Assembly (NCBI GenBank): GCA_013339895.1 | Contig: JABACO010000001.1 | Coordinates: 16,858,710 to 16,922,709 of the forward strand | DNA: 64,000 nucleotides | Source: Ephydatia muelleri | Lineage: Eukaryota > Porifera > Demospongiae > Spongillida > Spongillidae | Direction: 5' to 3' | Shown here: in pieces, positions 11,603-22,805 of the stretch | Numbering within the stretch: position 1 is the stretch's first letter | Layout: every line of letters starts with the position of its first letter | The notes under the pieces: generated by a model | The model's database searches: none | What the model was told of the DNA's origin: nothing | Seen by the model: only the letters and a program-made list of their open reading frames with translations | Program-made: the position numbers and the translations under genes

Positions 11603-11702
11603 CTTATCCTGATGATTACATCTGTGCATCAGCTGATAGCAATATCTTCACGACCTCTTCGTGGCCAATCCTACATGCCAACAGCAATGATGACCATCCA
11701 TC
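11603..11702 (-). pseudogene. Frameshifted ankyrin exon
   Basis: On the minus strand a TCTTCAG acceptor is followed by DGWSSLLLACRIGHEEVVKI and LLSADAQM, then a stop. The segment to the next GTAGGG donor is 100 bases, one more than the 99 of the intact sister exon (16287-16385). The extra base falls near the 3' end, so the repeat breaks just before its last few residues. It is probably a dead exon of the same ankyrin gene family. Confidence 0.7.
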
Positions 11703-11851
11703 CTGAAGAGATGAATGCATGAATTTGGACTTTCCAGAAACATAATACCAAACAATTACTCATTATGATAGTCACAGAGGACACAGTAACAAACAAATTG
11801 GATCAAGTATGAGTAATTGGGGTAGAAAGATGTGGCAGAGGTGGTTGGGAT

Positions 11852-11885
<34 letters not shown>

Positions 11886-12950
11886 TGGAACTGGACAGGG
11901 GAGTGATTGATACAGTAGTAGTTTACTGTAATAACCTCCCTTAACCATAATTCCTACAAACCACACCCAAATGTGTTTACAGTACACTATTAAGGAAGGG
12001 TGCACTAATTCTAACTCATTCTCCACCAAAACCCCTTTCTTTCCTTTGTGCCCCAATACCTATTCACACTGATAGCACATCTGTACAAGGCACAACCAAT
12101 AAAAGGAAACACATACAAGTGCACGTCCCTTCCCATGATAATAGGGTCAATTATCAATAAGATTTGAGCTTATTGGGAATTTTCCATAAGTATGCACCGC
12201 TTATGGAACAATTTGTTCCTTTCTTTTTACACCACCATTATCTTCAAATCCTATATACAACCAACTTTCTCATAGAGAGTGTTTTTAGTTACTTGTTCAA
12301 TTAGAGCTAGGTGTATTGTTACTGAAAGTTCCAGATAAGCTCAAAACCTTCACGATAGTTGAACCTACATGATAATTGACACTCTTCCACAGGCATCTTG
12401 ATTTCCACTTCGTGATGCGGGAGTATGATAGGGTGGTTGAAATGGGAAGTGGTTGAGCAGGGGCTGAAGCAATGCCAAATGTGGTTAATGCAAAGCAATA
12501 GCACTTCTCCATTCCCCTCCTCCTCCATCTTCCCATCATTCCCCCCTCCTTGATCCCTTCTCAAGCTCCCCCTTCACTGTACCCCTCCGTCCCATCCTCT
12601 TATCTCTTTCCCCCTCCACACTCTGTGAGCGTTGGTCCAAGCATATTTTAATTGGTACTTGCTCTACATATACAAGGGGTGACCTTCACCCCATTCCCCT
12701 CTCTCCATGCCTATCTCACCCCAAACTCCCTTCCCTCTTTCCCACGCTGACTCCTCCTTTTCTTCATCCTCCTCAGACATAATTAAAATGTACAAGGGAC
12801 GACCCACGAGAGAAAACCATACAACTGTACACACCTACATCCTGTCTAATAATGATCCTTTGAAATGGTAGTAGTGTGGGGTTAAGGTCAAACATTTGTA
12901 GGGTTCTATTTTCAGAACGGTCTCGACTAGTCCTATCATACACTTAAAAC
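11703..12950. other. Spacer with 32-G tract and shared 85-bp repeat
   Basis: A run of 32 G lies at 11852-11883. Sequence at about 12215-12300 matches segments flanking the hAT element at 28.18-28.26 and 29.34-29.44 kb. The minus frames at 11772-12056 and 12297-12564 are low-complexity or featureless. Confidence 0.5.
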
Positions 12951-13539
12951 CCACGTGCATTTACTATTATAATTAGCTTATACACTGGTAAGTTGCGATT
13001 TTGCATGCATTTTCTCTACTATGTGTGTGGAACACAACAGGTATAGTCAAATGGATTCGAACCAAAAGTATGGTGGAAACAGCACAAATCATCAAGATAT
13101 TTATGAGTCAGATGGAGGAATAGCACAAACAAACACAGGTGCTTGTCAACACTATCACACGCGGTATGGACCGTTTCATTCTAAGGGCAAGCATTTCAAC
13201 CATTCATCCTTTGACTCTATGTCTGAACTGTAGACTGAGTACTGAGGGCGCTTTCAGAACTTAGTCAATGCCAACTATATTCCAGCCTATAGGTGGCACC
13301 AAGGTTTCATGACTAGCCAGACCACAAACTGCTAAGTGTCACAATAGTCACCCCCAACGAGCATCAATGAGCTTAATATTGCCGCCATCGTGGTGGACAT
13401 GTGAACACAATTGGTATGTGGTAAACGTAGTTCCGACTTTACCACAATATAGGAAGGACCCTTTGGACAAAGCCATGAGAACTTGTTTCATGTGCTCAAT
13501 TAATAAGGATGCAAAGCATATTTAAAGTGAAAAATTTGG

Positions 13540-15660
13540 ACATTTGCAAAGGTTTTTGCAGTGGCAATAGAAACTGAAGAAGCCGTCAAGGTAGCCAAAG
13601 AAATGGCATATGGGTCAATGGGCAAGCAGACTGAGATGGTCAACAATGTGCTGAACATGTCTTTCAGAATACAACTGCCTACCAATTCTCCCACTCAAGG
13701 CACGGAAGCCGCATGTCAGATTTCCCAAAAAGGCATGTGTCCACAATGTGGCAGCTGAGAGCATGATGCTAAGAACTGCCCTTTCAATGAAGTCATTTGC
13801 CATTATTGCCAGAAGACTGGCCACTTTCAGTCCGTGTGTTTAATGAAAAGAGACTGCAAGTGAGTTAAACTTATCACCAATTATATAGTTTAGACGTATA
13901 GGGGCAATTGGTTGGATTCATCTCCAGCATCCTGTGCAGATAGAAGGACAGCAATTCAGATTGAGGTAGACACAGGTGGGGGTGATAACTTCCGTTCCAC
14001 TGACGTATGATCTAAACTTGGAAAGCCAACACTCAAACCGGTCATCCGTCGTTACGAGGTGGTAATGCTCAGACTTTTTCACACTTTGGGAACTGTTTAG
14101 ACAAAGGTGTCTCTTCAGAGTGAGATCAGTGGTGCTGCCAGGACAGAGGACATCCATTTCACAGTCACCAAAGTGCCACGACTCTATTTGCTGGGGCAGG
14201 ATGCCATGATTCACCTTGGTGTCAACATTCTCGGTGTTACTTACATTAAAGGGGTGAATGGAAATAAACCAGTCTCTGTTTTCAAGGATCTTGGGCCAGA
14301 CATTGCTCTTCAAAGGGTATGTGTCTGGAGTTTCCTGGACTTTTCAAGCATGTGTTTGGATGCTAAAAGGACTTTGCACTTAAGGTCAACTTCAAAACTG
14401 ATGCCAGTTCAGTGTTCTGCAAGCCCCGTGTGGTCCCCATTGCCATTCAGGACGACTTGGTGCAGGCATATGGTGCAGAAACCGCCAAGAGCGTATGGAA
14501 ATCCACCCAATTCAATAGTTATGGAACCCAGTCATCCCAACTAGGAAGAAACCACCAAGGGAAGGGTCCTGGCCTCATTCATTTATGGGGAGATAGATTA
14601 CTCAGTCACAGTCAACCCACTGTTTGTGCAGTACCCTATGCCACTACTGGAAGATTTGATGCAGTAGTGGATATGGCTTCACATAGATTGATCCAGCAGA
14701 TGGTACAATCAGAACATGTAATGTTTCAAGGGTCCTGATAGCCAAAAGAGACTTGCTCTAAGCACTCATCTAGGTGTCCTCAAATACAGCTTCCATTTGG
14801 GATCAGCTCTGCTCCTGCATATATCCAAGAAATAATGGCCAGTTTACCAGTGACAACAACGGTTGGCAGTCTATATTGATGACATTCTGGTGATGAGTAG
14901 AGCATCTGCGCAGTGGAGAGTCATTGTACCCTACTAGAGCTTATGCAAGATAAGAGCCTTCATTGTCGCAAGGAAAAAATGTCTCCTTGCTGAGCCATAC
15001 ATAGAATACAGGGGTTACACATTATCAAGCCATGGTATGCCAAAGCTACCAATCTGGATGCAGTTCAACTGATGCCAGCTCTCTTAGATGTTTCCAGCTT
15101 TCGTTTTTTCCTTGAGGCAATGCAGCCTTATGACATATTCTTACCAAATCATGCTACTGTATCATAACCATTGTACAGGCTCACTAAGAAAAATGTTCAG
15201 TAGAGTCGGGGCTCTTTGGAGCAAGCACATTTCAAGAAGCTCAAAGAGCTGACACTGTGCTAGCACATTTTGATCCTTTTTTGCCAGTGGGAATTTCATG
15301 GGATACCTCAGAATATGAACTAGACACAACACTGCTCCACAGGTACTCAGATAACAGCTACTGTCAAAATCGCAAGAAGACCCTTCCAATGCTCAGAAAA
15401 ATTATGGCCAAATTCAAAAGGAGGCCTATGCTATACGTTTGCTAAGCCAAAATGCAATCAGTCTTTTTTTAGGCTGTTCCTTCATCCTCATAACTGATCA
15501 CAAGCCTCTTCTAGCATTGTTTGGCCTCAGGAAAGCTACATTGGCTTTGGCAACAAACACAGGGCCCTACTATTAAATTAGTACAACTACAGCGTTGAAT
15601 ATCACAAGACTAGTCAACATAACGTTTTAAGATCCCACGATGTGAGTATATCTTATAGGA
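13540..15660 (+). pseudogene. Decayed Ty3-type gag-pol
   Basis: Pieces in order, in all three frames, give a Ty3-like polyprotein: gag tail with a CCHC knuckle (CHYCQKTGHFQSVC, about 13798-13839, after a damaged first knuckle); protease (EVDTGG near 13965, LGQDAMIHLGVNILG near 14190-14235); reverse transcriptase (FCKPRVVPIAIQ, then RLALSTHLGVL) with the YIDD active-site box at 14872-14883; RNase H/connection (ITDHKPLLALFGLRKAT near 15490-15530, then YSVEYHKTSQH near 15590). Stops and frameshifts separate nearly every block. No LTRs or integrase were found. It lies between the ankyrin exons at 11.6 and 16.3 kb, so it may have landed in that gene's intron. Confidence 0.8.
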
Positions 15661-16286
15661 GTCACATAGAAAAGGCATCTGGAGCAATTGAGCGTTAAGC
15701 GCACTTCTCTAAAGGTTTTGCTGCATCATGGGATGCCCTAGTGTTTTCCCCAGGAACCTCAAGGCAGGATACAGCACAAGAATTTCCCAATATTCTAGGC
15801 CTAAGTGAGAGTCGAGAGAGTTTGAGTGTGTACTTGTCAATTCCTAAACGCTCTGTGTATTGAACAAGACACACATCAACAAGGGTCATTCTGCTTTGCT
15901 GGTACTAGCCCAACCTTCCCTTCTTCCCCATTCCCAACCTAGTTCCAAGACCCATAGGTACATAAACCACTACTAGCAGTGAACAGCACACACTAGAACA
16001 AGACTGGAAGGGGGAATCCCAATTGGCCTCTCCCCCCTTCTCCCATATGGCTAGCCACCTCACCTTTTATCAATTGCCCTTCCTCTTGATCCTGTGACAT
16101 AATTCTACTTACACTTCCCCTCCTTCCTTTCTGATTCACACTATCCCAGGCTTCATCCCCTTCCTGCCTCCCACAACCACCCCTCGCTCCTTCCTACCTT
16201 TCCCATATGCTCTCCCACTCCTCCTTCCATCTAACCCTCAATATTTCCCTTCTTTACTGGACATAAAGTCAGCTGGTGCTTCTTAC
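15661..16286. other. Pyrimidine-rich spacer
   Basis: C/T-rich low-complexity sequence; no exon recognised. Confidence 0.5.
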
Positions 16287-16967
16287 CTGATTCTGTAGAT
16301 TAACTTGTGCATCAGATGATAACAATATCCTCACAGCTTCTTTGTGACCATTCTTACATGCCCACATCAGTGATGACCATCCATTCTAAAGAGATGAATG
16401 TATGATTATGATATTCCAGAAAGAAGGAAAGTGGTTGGGGTAGAATTGTGTGTAGATGTGGGATTTGGGATATCAAGAGGAAGCATGGGAAGTGAAAAGG
16501 GAAGTGAATGCATACAATAGTGTTTTGTAGAAGAACCTAAGGTACTCTTTATACATGGTTATCACCCATCAAACTCAAATTCGTTTACAGAGTCAATACA
16601 AATGGATTCAATTATTAGCCAACCCACAGCTTCTTATTTTCTGCAGGACAGATCCAATTCAGAAATCTGTAGATGGCACAACTCAGATAAAATGAAACTA
16701 CACAAGCGGACTACACAAACGGACACTACAGTACCTGATAATGGCACACGATGGGATTCAAATAGTACCATGACATGGGATGGAGATAGTACCATGACAT
16801 GGGATGAAGATAGTGCCACTACATGGGGTAGCCATGACATGGGGTAGAGATTATACTGTGACATGGGATCAAACTCACCCAATCTGTACCATCAAAGATT
16901 GAAGTAGTTTGGTTACCACATCAATATTCCCCTCCTCTGATGCTTCACAAAGCTGCCGTTCTAGCTC
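16287..16967 (-). CDS. Ankyrin-repeat exons of a minus-strand gene (partial)
   Basis: Exon 16385-16287 (99 bases) codes one full ankyrin repeat (NGWSSLMWACKNGHKEAVRI, then LLSSDAQVNLQNQ) between a CTTTAG acceptor and a GTAAGAAG donor, phase 0 at both ends. Upstream, 16967 to about 16890 or 16879 follows a TTATTGTAG acceptor and reads ELERQLCEASEEGNIDVVTK, LLQS, the usual opening of an ankyrin stack; its donor is unclear (a weak GTACAG would keep phase 0, a GTGAGT would not). The frameshifted exon at 11.6 kb lies downstream on the same strand. First and last exons were not found, so the gene may be partial or decaying. Confidence 0.65.
16715..16862. repeat. Degenerate ~24-bp tandem repeat
   Basis: The phrase GATAGTACCATGACATGGGA and variants recur about five times with small changes, inside the presumed intron of the ankyrin gene. 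Confidence 0.7.
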
Positions 16968-18198
16968 CTACAATAAAGGAACGTCACTGTCATGGGTGTA
17001 CACAGTCATCAAACATCAATTTATGAAGGTTATTATTATGCTCCATTATGAGAGGTTATTACGATATTCCTTAAATTTATATGAGCTACCATTGTAAGGA
17101 TATGATAATTCCGTTAGCCTGTGGCTGCAGGTAGGTTATATGAAATTGTACCAAACTCAATAAAAATATATATATTCAACTACTGGTTGGTTGGATGATA
17201 ATACTGCTGATATGCATAAAATTTTAATAACCGATGAAAAGTAATCTCACTGGTGAAATCATTTAAGCTTAGAGAAATCAAGCAACTCTGGTGTGTGATA
17301 GAGGCATTAATGAACCAGAGTCAGACTTTGCCAAGCTCATGCAGGAATCATAGTCAGAAACAACAGCTAAAAGCATAACATAAGATGTTTTACATATATT
17401 ATGTTTGGCTACTGAATAATGCTAAAATCCAGATTTACTTAAAGAGAAGAAATAGCTTTACATAAGTTTACGTATGGCGTGTGTATAACATTCATTTCAA
17501 TGCGAAATACTTGCTGCTATGTAAACTTATGTGGTAAAGCTGTAACGCAAAGTATGGAACACTGATCCTCAATTTAGAGACGGCAGTCCCCAGATTTCCG
17601 AAAATTAAGTACGATGTGGGGTCCTCAATCTTACATGTACTTGACACTGACTCTCAGCACCGAGGTATGACTTGCAAGTACAAAACCCTGATCTGACATG
17701 CCTTTTATACGTCGGTGATGAAAAGTTAAATGTTTACTGGCTGAAAATCTATAGTGTATTATTCAGCTGCCATGAGTAATACATGTAGCTGTGATACTAA
17801 TAGATTGAGCACATTGAGCATGCGTGCTCAATATGCACTGTCATGTTTATTGGATGCAACAATATCTATTATGTACAATTAACTCAGCGCTTGATTTGCG
17901 ATCCACTTTAGCTTGTGCTTCAGATTCTAGTTCCAATTAATTGATGCCGATTTTTTTTCTCCATGTTGTTGCCTGTTGTTCTGATGCCATCTGTGTTGTT
18001 GCCTTGCAATTGTTCAAGTCTAAATGCGTTCAAATGGTCAGTGCCGTACTTTACAGAAAAATGTTTGCTGTACACTTTACTGACGATCATTTTACAGAAC
18101 ATAACTGTAACACGGTTCTCACCACACCAATAAACAGCAGTCAGTGCCCTGACCTCTACCTTGCACCGATTAAGTATTGCGATTGCGCATGAAGAGTC
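16968..18198. other. Non-coding; contains a small hairpin
   Basis: AGCTTTACATAAGTTTA near 17451 pairs with TAAACTTATGTGGTAAAGCT near 17522, a probable remnant of a small MITE. No gene is recognised. Confidence 0.4.
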
Positions 18199-18276
18199 AC
18201 ACTTCGATAAGTATGTGCAAGGTGTATCAGAATGATTTCACTTCGATAAGTATGTGCAAGGTGTATCAGAATGATT
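18199..18276. repeat. 39-bp exact tandem duplication
   Basis: A 39-base unit beginning CACTTCGATAAGTATGTGCA occurs twice head to tail with no visible change, so the duplication looks recent. Confidence 0.85.
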
Positions 18277-18366
18277 TGCACAGTCCTATGTGCTTACAAA
18301 GTGCATGAGCTAAACTGCTCGTATATCTAAGGTGGAAGAAAAGTCTTTGTGTCCACAGCCTCCCCT

Positions 18367-18399
<33 letters not shown>

Positions 18400-20298
18400 A
18401 TCCACAGCACAACCTTAATATGTTAAAGGAGACAAATGCCACCATTCTTCCCAGAAATTCATGTGCTGCTTCGGATCACGTGTACATTGCAAGTCACTAG
18501 CTGTGAATTAGAAAGCTCTAGTGTGTTGGGCGGACTGACTACCTGACTAAGAAGTACGATGTGTGAATCCAGAATGGATAGATCTTGATGTTGATACATT
18601 ATAGCATGCATGGACATTGACCCGAACAAAGCAGTATATATTTTTGTACGGAAACGTCCCAGACGAATGGCGCTAGTTGATGTGTTATCGATTGAGATGT
18701 TTTTTTAATTCGACTTTCTGAAGTGTATTATACATGTGTATATTTGGATCGCGCGTACAATTCTTATCGATGCGTAGAAAGTACTGATTCTTGCAAAGCG
18801 TCTGGGGCTGCACCCCAGGCTATAGATAGCTGGTGGGCGGGACCGTTGGTGAACCCCCCACCCCACCATCCCCCCCACCCCCACCCCCCACCCCCTCCTT
18901 TACTGGATCCGCCCTTGCTATGGTAGTACTTGCACAAATCAGCACAATTACCTTTTCATCACTCATTTTTGCCAGACATTGGAAATGTAAACGAGCTAGC
19001 TGTGTCGCCTCCCACTTGCCGCAATACAACGCGAATTATTGACGTGGTAATTTTTTCTATTCCGGTATTTAAAATGCGATATTGTTTTTGTTATACATGT
19101 AGCAAGGATTATTAACTATCACATGGATTGGAATCCGCCACGTAAAATCATTTCGTTTCGCCTCGGTACGAAGACCACACTAGTGACCGTTTGTGTTGTA
19201 AGTTATGCTGTTATTCGTTGCAATGCCTCTAGATCATGTAAAGGTTTATTTTTTGGTCAATTACCTCTGAGGACGTTAATTGCACAAAAGGGGGCGGAAT
19301 GACGCTGGAAACGGTATTATCTATGGCGCGCACAGCCTTTCTTCACTGGAAATAATGTTTTGGACTGTTGATATACTTTTCTGCTACATGTATGTTACGA
19401 AATTCGCGAGGCGTAACATTTATTTGGTTCACCTTAATTAGGAGATATCAAGTATGCCGAAAGTAAAAAAGAGCAGGCTCCGTTTCTTTGATCAGTGAAA
19501 GACTATGCATCAGAGAATTTCAAAAACTTATTTTTTGAAACAATTGCGATGAGCTATCCTATACGTCAATCAATGTTGGATGGGGATATTCCTGAAATGA
19601 TTTTGTTTTCTTACTTGTGCCCCGGGATGTCTCATCCATCATTTGTAAGCAAATAGCTTATACTATTCATTCATGCAGATATGACTTGGAATTGAACTGT
19701 AATTAGAAGAATAGTTTCACATATATTATTACCTTACAATACTGCATCCTTTCTTGCACCGAAGCTAAAAATCTTATCACCCGCTCTGGCCCTTTCAATC
19801 AGATGTCCTACATGTTATTCTTAGCTATAAGCTTTCCTTTACTATCAGTATTGACATACTACGTGTACCGATCAAACAAGGACGGAAAGGGTTAAACGTC
19901 ACGGTCTCACGGATTCCAGTCCATGTAATAGTCAATAATCCTTGCTGTGCAAGTACGCCCACTGCAGTCTGCAGATGACGATCATCTCAAATAGAGAGCT
20001 TATGCATGGCGTCCCGATGAAACGTTGGAGTACGCTGCCCTCGCTCCAACTTATTTGTGTATTTTGAGTTGCTTGTGATTTAGATTGGAATCCAGTCTAT
20101 ACTATAAAGACATAATACTGTATAAGCTATATGTTAAGATAATGCAAATTACGCCAGGAGTCCCAGGACACCAGGACACATGATCAACCTATGAAATAGA
20201 TAGGTGCGCCATCATCAAAACCCACTTCGCCAGGCCACTCTAGAGTCTCTACACAAGGCGGATCCAGGGGAGGGGGGGGGGGGGGGGGGGGTTCCGCC

Positions 20299-20329
<31 letters not shown>

Positions 20330-20640
20330 ACCTTTCCTACCAACCACGCCCCTTCGCAGACCTATGCGTTTTACATGTAACTCGCAGCATTACATGCACG
20401 TCATGACGGTGTTCAACAAGAATTAATAACGCGTACTTTACCTCGTGAAGGACTGGGACATCCTTACGTAATGAGAGCAAATCACGTGCTTCAGAATAGT
20501 TACCTATTCATTGGGGCTTCTACATCCTTGCGCATTGTGTACCAGGCTGGAAGCTAGGCGGACTATTTCCACAATGGGTGCATTTGTGTGTCTGTGTGTT
20601 TGTGCAAGTAGGGATCTTATTACTGTGAGTGATTAACGTT
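18277..20640. other. Spacer with hAT-end debris and G/C tracts
   Basis: Holds a 32-base C run at 18368-18399, a hAT-like end (CTGGATCCGCC near 18902) with C-rich sequence inside it, and a GGCGGATCCAGG end near 20257 followed by G20, TTCCG, C23 and A10 at 20272-20329, which could form a very stable hairpin. These look like termini of hAT MITEs. No exon is supported. Confidence 0.45.
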
Positions 20641-20699
20641 GCTAGCTTTGAGCTTCTACTGTATTGCGCGAGCCAACGTGCTTACACTTATTGAAATAC

Positions 20700-21073
20700 C
20701 CTTGGACCGCGACATTCATCATGGAGGAACCCTCCCAAAAGGAGCCGAAAGGAAGCGCCTCGATCTTGGATTTTTTTTTTCCCGTTGCACTGGACTTGAG
20801 CTTGGTACAGGTCATTGCAGGCCGATGTGCACATCGCTCCGTTGATGGATCATGAATAGTGATTTGAAAGGCAGAATTTCAACACTGCTCTGATAGTTGG
20901 CTCAAGTCGCCATTCGTTATAGTAGTCAGAGTAGCGCAATTTTGACGAGTTTGGCGTTCTCGGTCGAAAATCTTGGACACTTTCACCATGACCTCGGAAA
21001 GGGGAGAGGTTTTTAAGACGTGCATCGTTCCAGCCAATGTGGCGAGTGCGAGGAAGAAAGTTAGAGCACTCAT
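20700..21073 (-). pseudogene. Secreted cysteine-motif protein, broken paralogue of the mucin-like gene
   Basis: The minus-strand ATG at 21073 opens a clear signal peptide (MSALTFFLALATLAG) and reads about 64 residues to a stop. In a second frame further on, GAMCTSACNDLYQAQVQCNG aligns position by position with GAICTSVCNSLYQSYAQCAG of the gene at 26.5-28.0 kb, preceded by LSNHYS, a stop and SIN where the intact gene has LTNNQLNLYA. So this locus has signal peptide and cysteine motif in different frames plus one stop. No splice pair restores them. A TATA box lies 35 bases upstream. I call it a probable pseudogene; sequence error in a real short gene is the alternative. Confidence 0.55.
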
Positions 21074-21107
21074 CTCTATGCACTACTATAACGAGAGCGA
21101 GCGTTTA

Positions 21108-21115
21108 TTTATATA
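21108..21115 (-). promoter_or_regulatory. TATA box
   Basis: TATATAAA on the minus strand, 35 bases before the ATG at 21073, so transcription would start only a few bases before the start codon. The same octamer precedes the mucin-like and SRCR genes. Confidence 0.55.
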
Positions 21116-21199
21116 CCACAATCCAGGCAAGCTTGCGTTGCGATCGACCATATCAATCGGTGACTTCTTTGCAATAAGTAGCAGCCGCCCTTAACGGTG

Positions 21200-21415
21200 T
21201 CGCAGGCGATAATGACTCCCGTATAAATTGACTCCCCAGTCATTGACACCTAGGCATATATGAATCCCCAGTCATATGTGCCTAGGCATAATTGACTCCC
21301 CCTGATGCAAATGACTCCTGGGAGTTATTGTAGCCTAGGCTTAATTGACTCCCAGTCATTCTTGCCTAGGCATATATGACTCTCGGTCAATTACGCCTAT
21401 AGGCATAATTGCATG
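21200..21415. repeat. Subterminal repeats of the Ginger1 left end
   Basis: About six decayed copies of CCTAGGCATAATTGACTCCC / CCAGTCAT. The same words in the opposite sense form the right end (about 25125-25226). Confidence 0.75.
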
Positions 21416-21451
21416 CTCGTGCATACTTGGGTGGAATCTTTACTTGTACTG

Positions 21452-21454
<3 letters not shown>

Positions 21455-21530
<76 letters not shown>

Positions 21531-21600
21531 CACACACACAAACAAATACACACACACATACACATATATACACACATATGCATACACATACACACACACT
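21455..21600. repeat. (CA)n microsatellite
   Basis: About 37 CA units followed by imperfect ACACAT runs, just inside the left end of the Ginger1 element. Long His/Thr or Cys/Val frames over it are artefacts. Confidence 0.95.
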
Positions 21601-21652
21601 GATACTGATACACTGATCATAGATTCTGCTATTTATAGCAACTTGAACATAG

Positions 21653-22360
21653 CTATGTGTCAGGAATACATTTTTGCTCAATGTTCACACATCTGAAATG
21701 ATACCACTGGCTACATTGGTCGCATTGAATAACATTTGAGTTCGATGATTCTGGTAGCTTGCATATGCAGATAAGGTGGATATAGAAGATTCTCATTTTA
21801 TTCCTTTTTATTCCTCTTCGTTCCAGGGCAGGGGGGAATGGTTTTAAGCACTTTTGGTTCAAGCAAGCAATTAAATGGTCACGCATTTTTGATTGATCAA
21901 AAGTTACTCCCAGTAGATCTTCCCCCAATGCAGCAATCTGTTCTTGTAGACTGTCATGTAAGTTAGGGGAAAATTTGCTGTCATACAGCCTGATCTCATC
22001 TTGATGATAACTAGTGGCCACCCAGTGATCTCTTTCAGCAAAAAACAACCTCTGCACAACTACAGGAAGAAGATTCTCATTTTATCTGCACAACTAGACA
22101 TACAATTTCAATGTGCAGTGTCCTACAAAATCACATATATGCCAAATACATATCTTCCTGTAATGCTCCATGACTTTTTATTGCTGAAAAGCCCTTATTT
22201 CGGCAGAGCAATGTTGATTGATGAAGGCCTCCTAGTTGTGGGAATTGTCATAAGATTGTGTGCAGCTTGAATTATGCTCATCATTCAACATTTCATTGTT
22301 TTCTATAGCATCTTTGTGCTTGAGAGTGAGGCACATTTCATCAATCCAGTATGGTGTTTT
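21653..22360 (-). pseudogene. Ginger1 Ulp1-like and PHD-finger region
   Basis: From a TTTTAG acceptor at 22360 the minus strand reads KTPYWIDEMCLTLKHKD and NEMLNDEH, resembling the start of the Ulp1 (C48 peptidase) fold; stops follow. A second open part (22057-21653) holds ERDHWVATS with the catalytic His, RLYDSKF with the Asp, then QIAALGEDLLGVTF and MRDHLIACL. The stretch that should carry the Gln and GxCG cysteine is missing, as if about 40 residues were deleted. A PHD finger follows (CICKLPESSNSN, QCDQCSQWYHFRCVNI), then a stop. Ulp1 domains cleave SUMO-like tags and PHD fingers read histone tails; here the protease is dead. Confidence 0.75.
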
Positions 22361-22559
22361 CTAAAATATGACATACAAAATCAATTATATCAACATTTAA
22401 AATTATGATCTAACCTTCTTTGGCTGGTTTTCTTTCTTGCTTGTTCTAGTTACAATTTTCTTCATTACCTTTTAAAAAAACAGTGCACTTTTCATTATAT
22501 TCTTGTATTAAAAAGTGTGTACCTACCTGTTCAGTGTTCATTGGATTAAGAGTGAATAT

Positions 22560-22737
22560 TTTAAGGCGTGACAGTAGTTGTCAACACTTCTCCAGTAGAA
22601 TTTTCCTATCAACAGACTCCTTTATCTAATACTTCATACACTTCATAAGGCCCCAGCCATCTTTGCTTCAGCTTATCTCCCTTCTTCTAGTCTCGATGGT
22701 TGTTTCTAAGAAGTACTAGATCCCCTGGACCAAATTC
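22560..22737 (-). pseudogene. Ginger1 GPY/F exon
   Basis: EFGPGDLVLLRNNHRD, an in-frame TAG at 22687-22689, then KKGDKLKQRWLGPYEVYEVL. WLGPYEV is the GPY/F signature found at the C-terminal side of gypsy-type integrases. Confidence 0.75.
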
Positions 22738-22805
22738 CTACAGATTTAATGCACGGGTTTTAAATTATATAAAAGATATGTTACAGTGTAGTATGCAGTA
22801 CATAC

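Noticed and set aside
14107..14544. 145-residue ORF as a stand-alone gene
   Set aside because: It starts in the protease and shifts out of the reverse-transcriptase frame of the decayed Ty3-like pol, so it is part of that relic.
21345..21696. His/Thr and Cys/Val ORFs at the CA repeat
   Set aside because: Simple-sequence translation.
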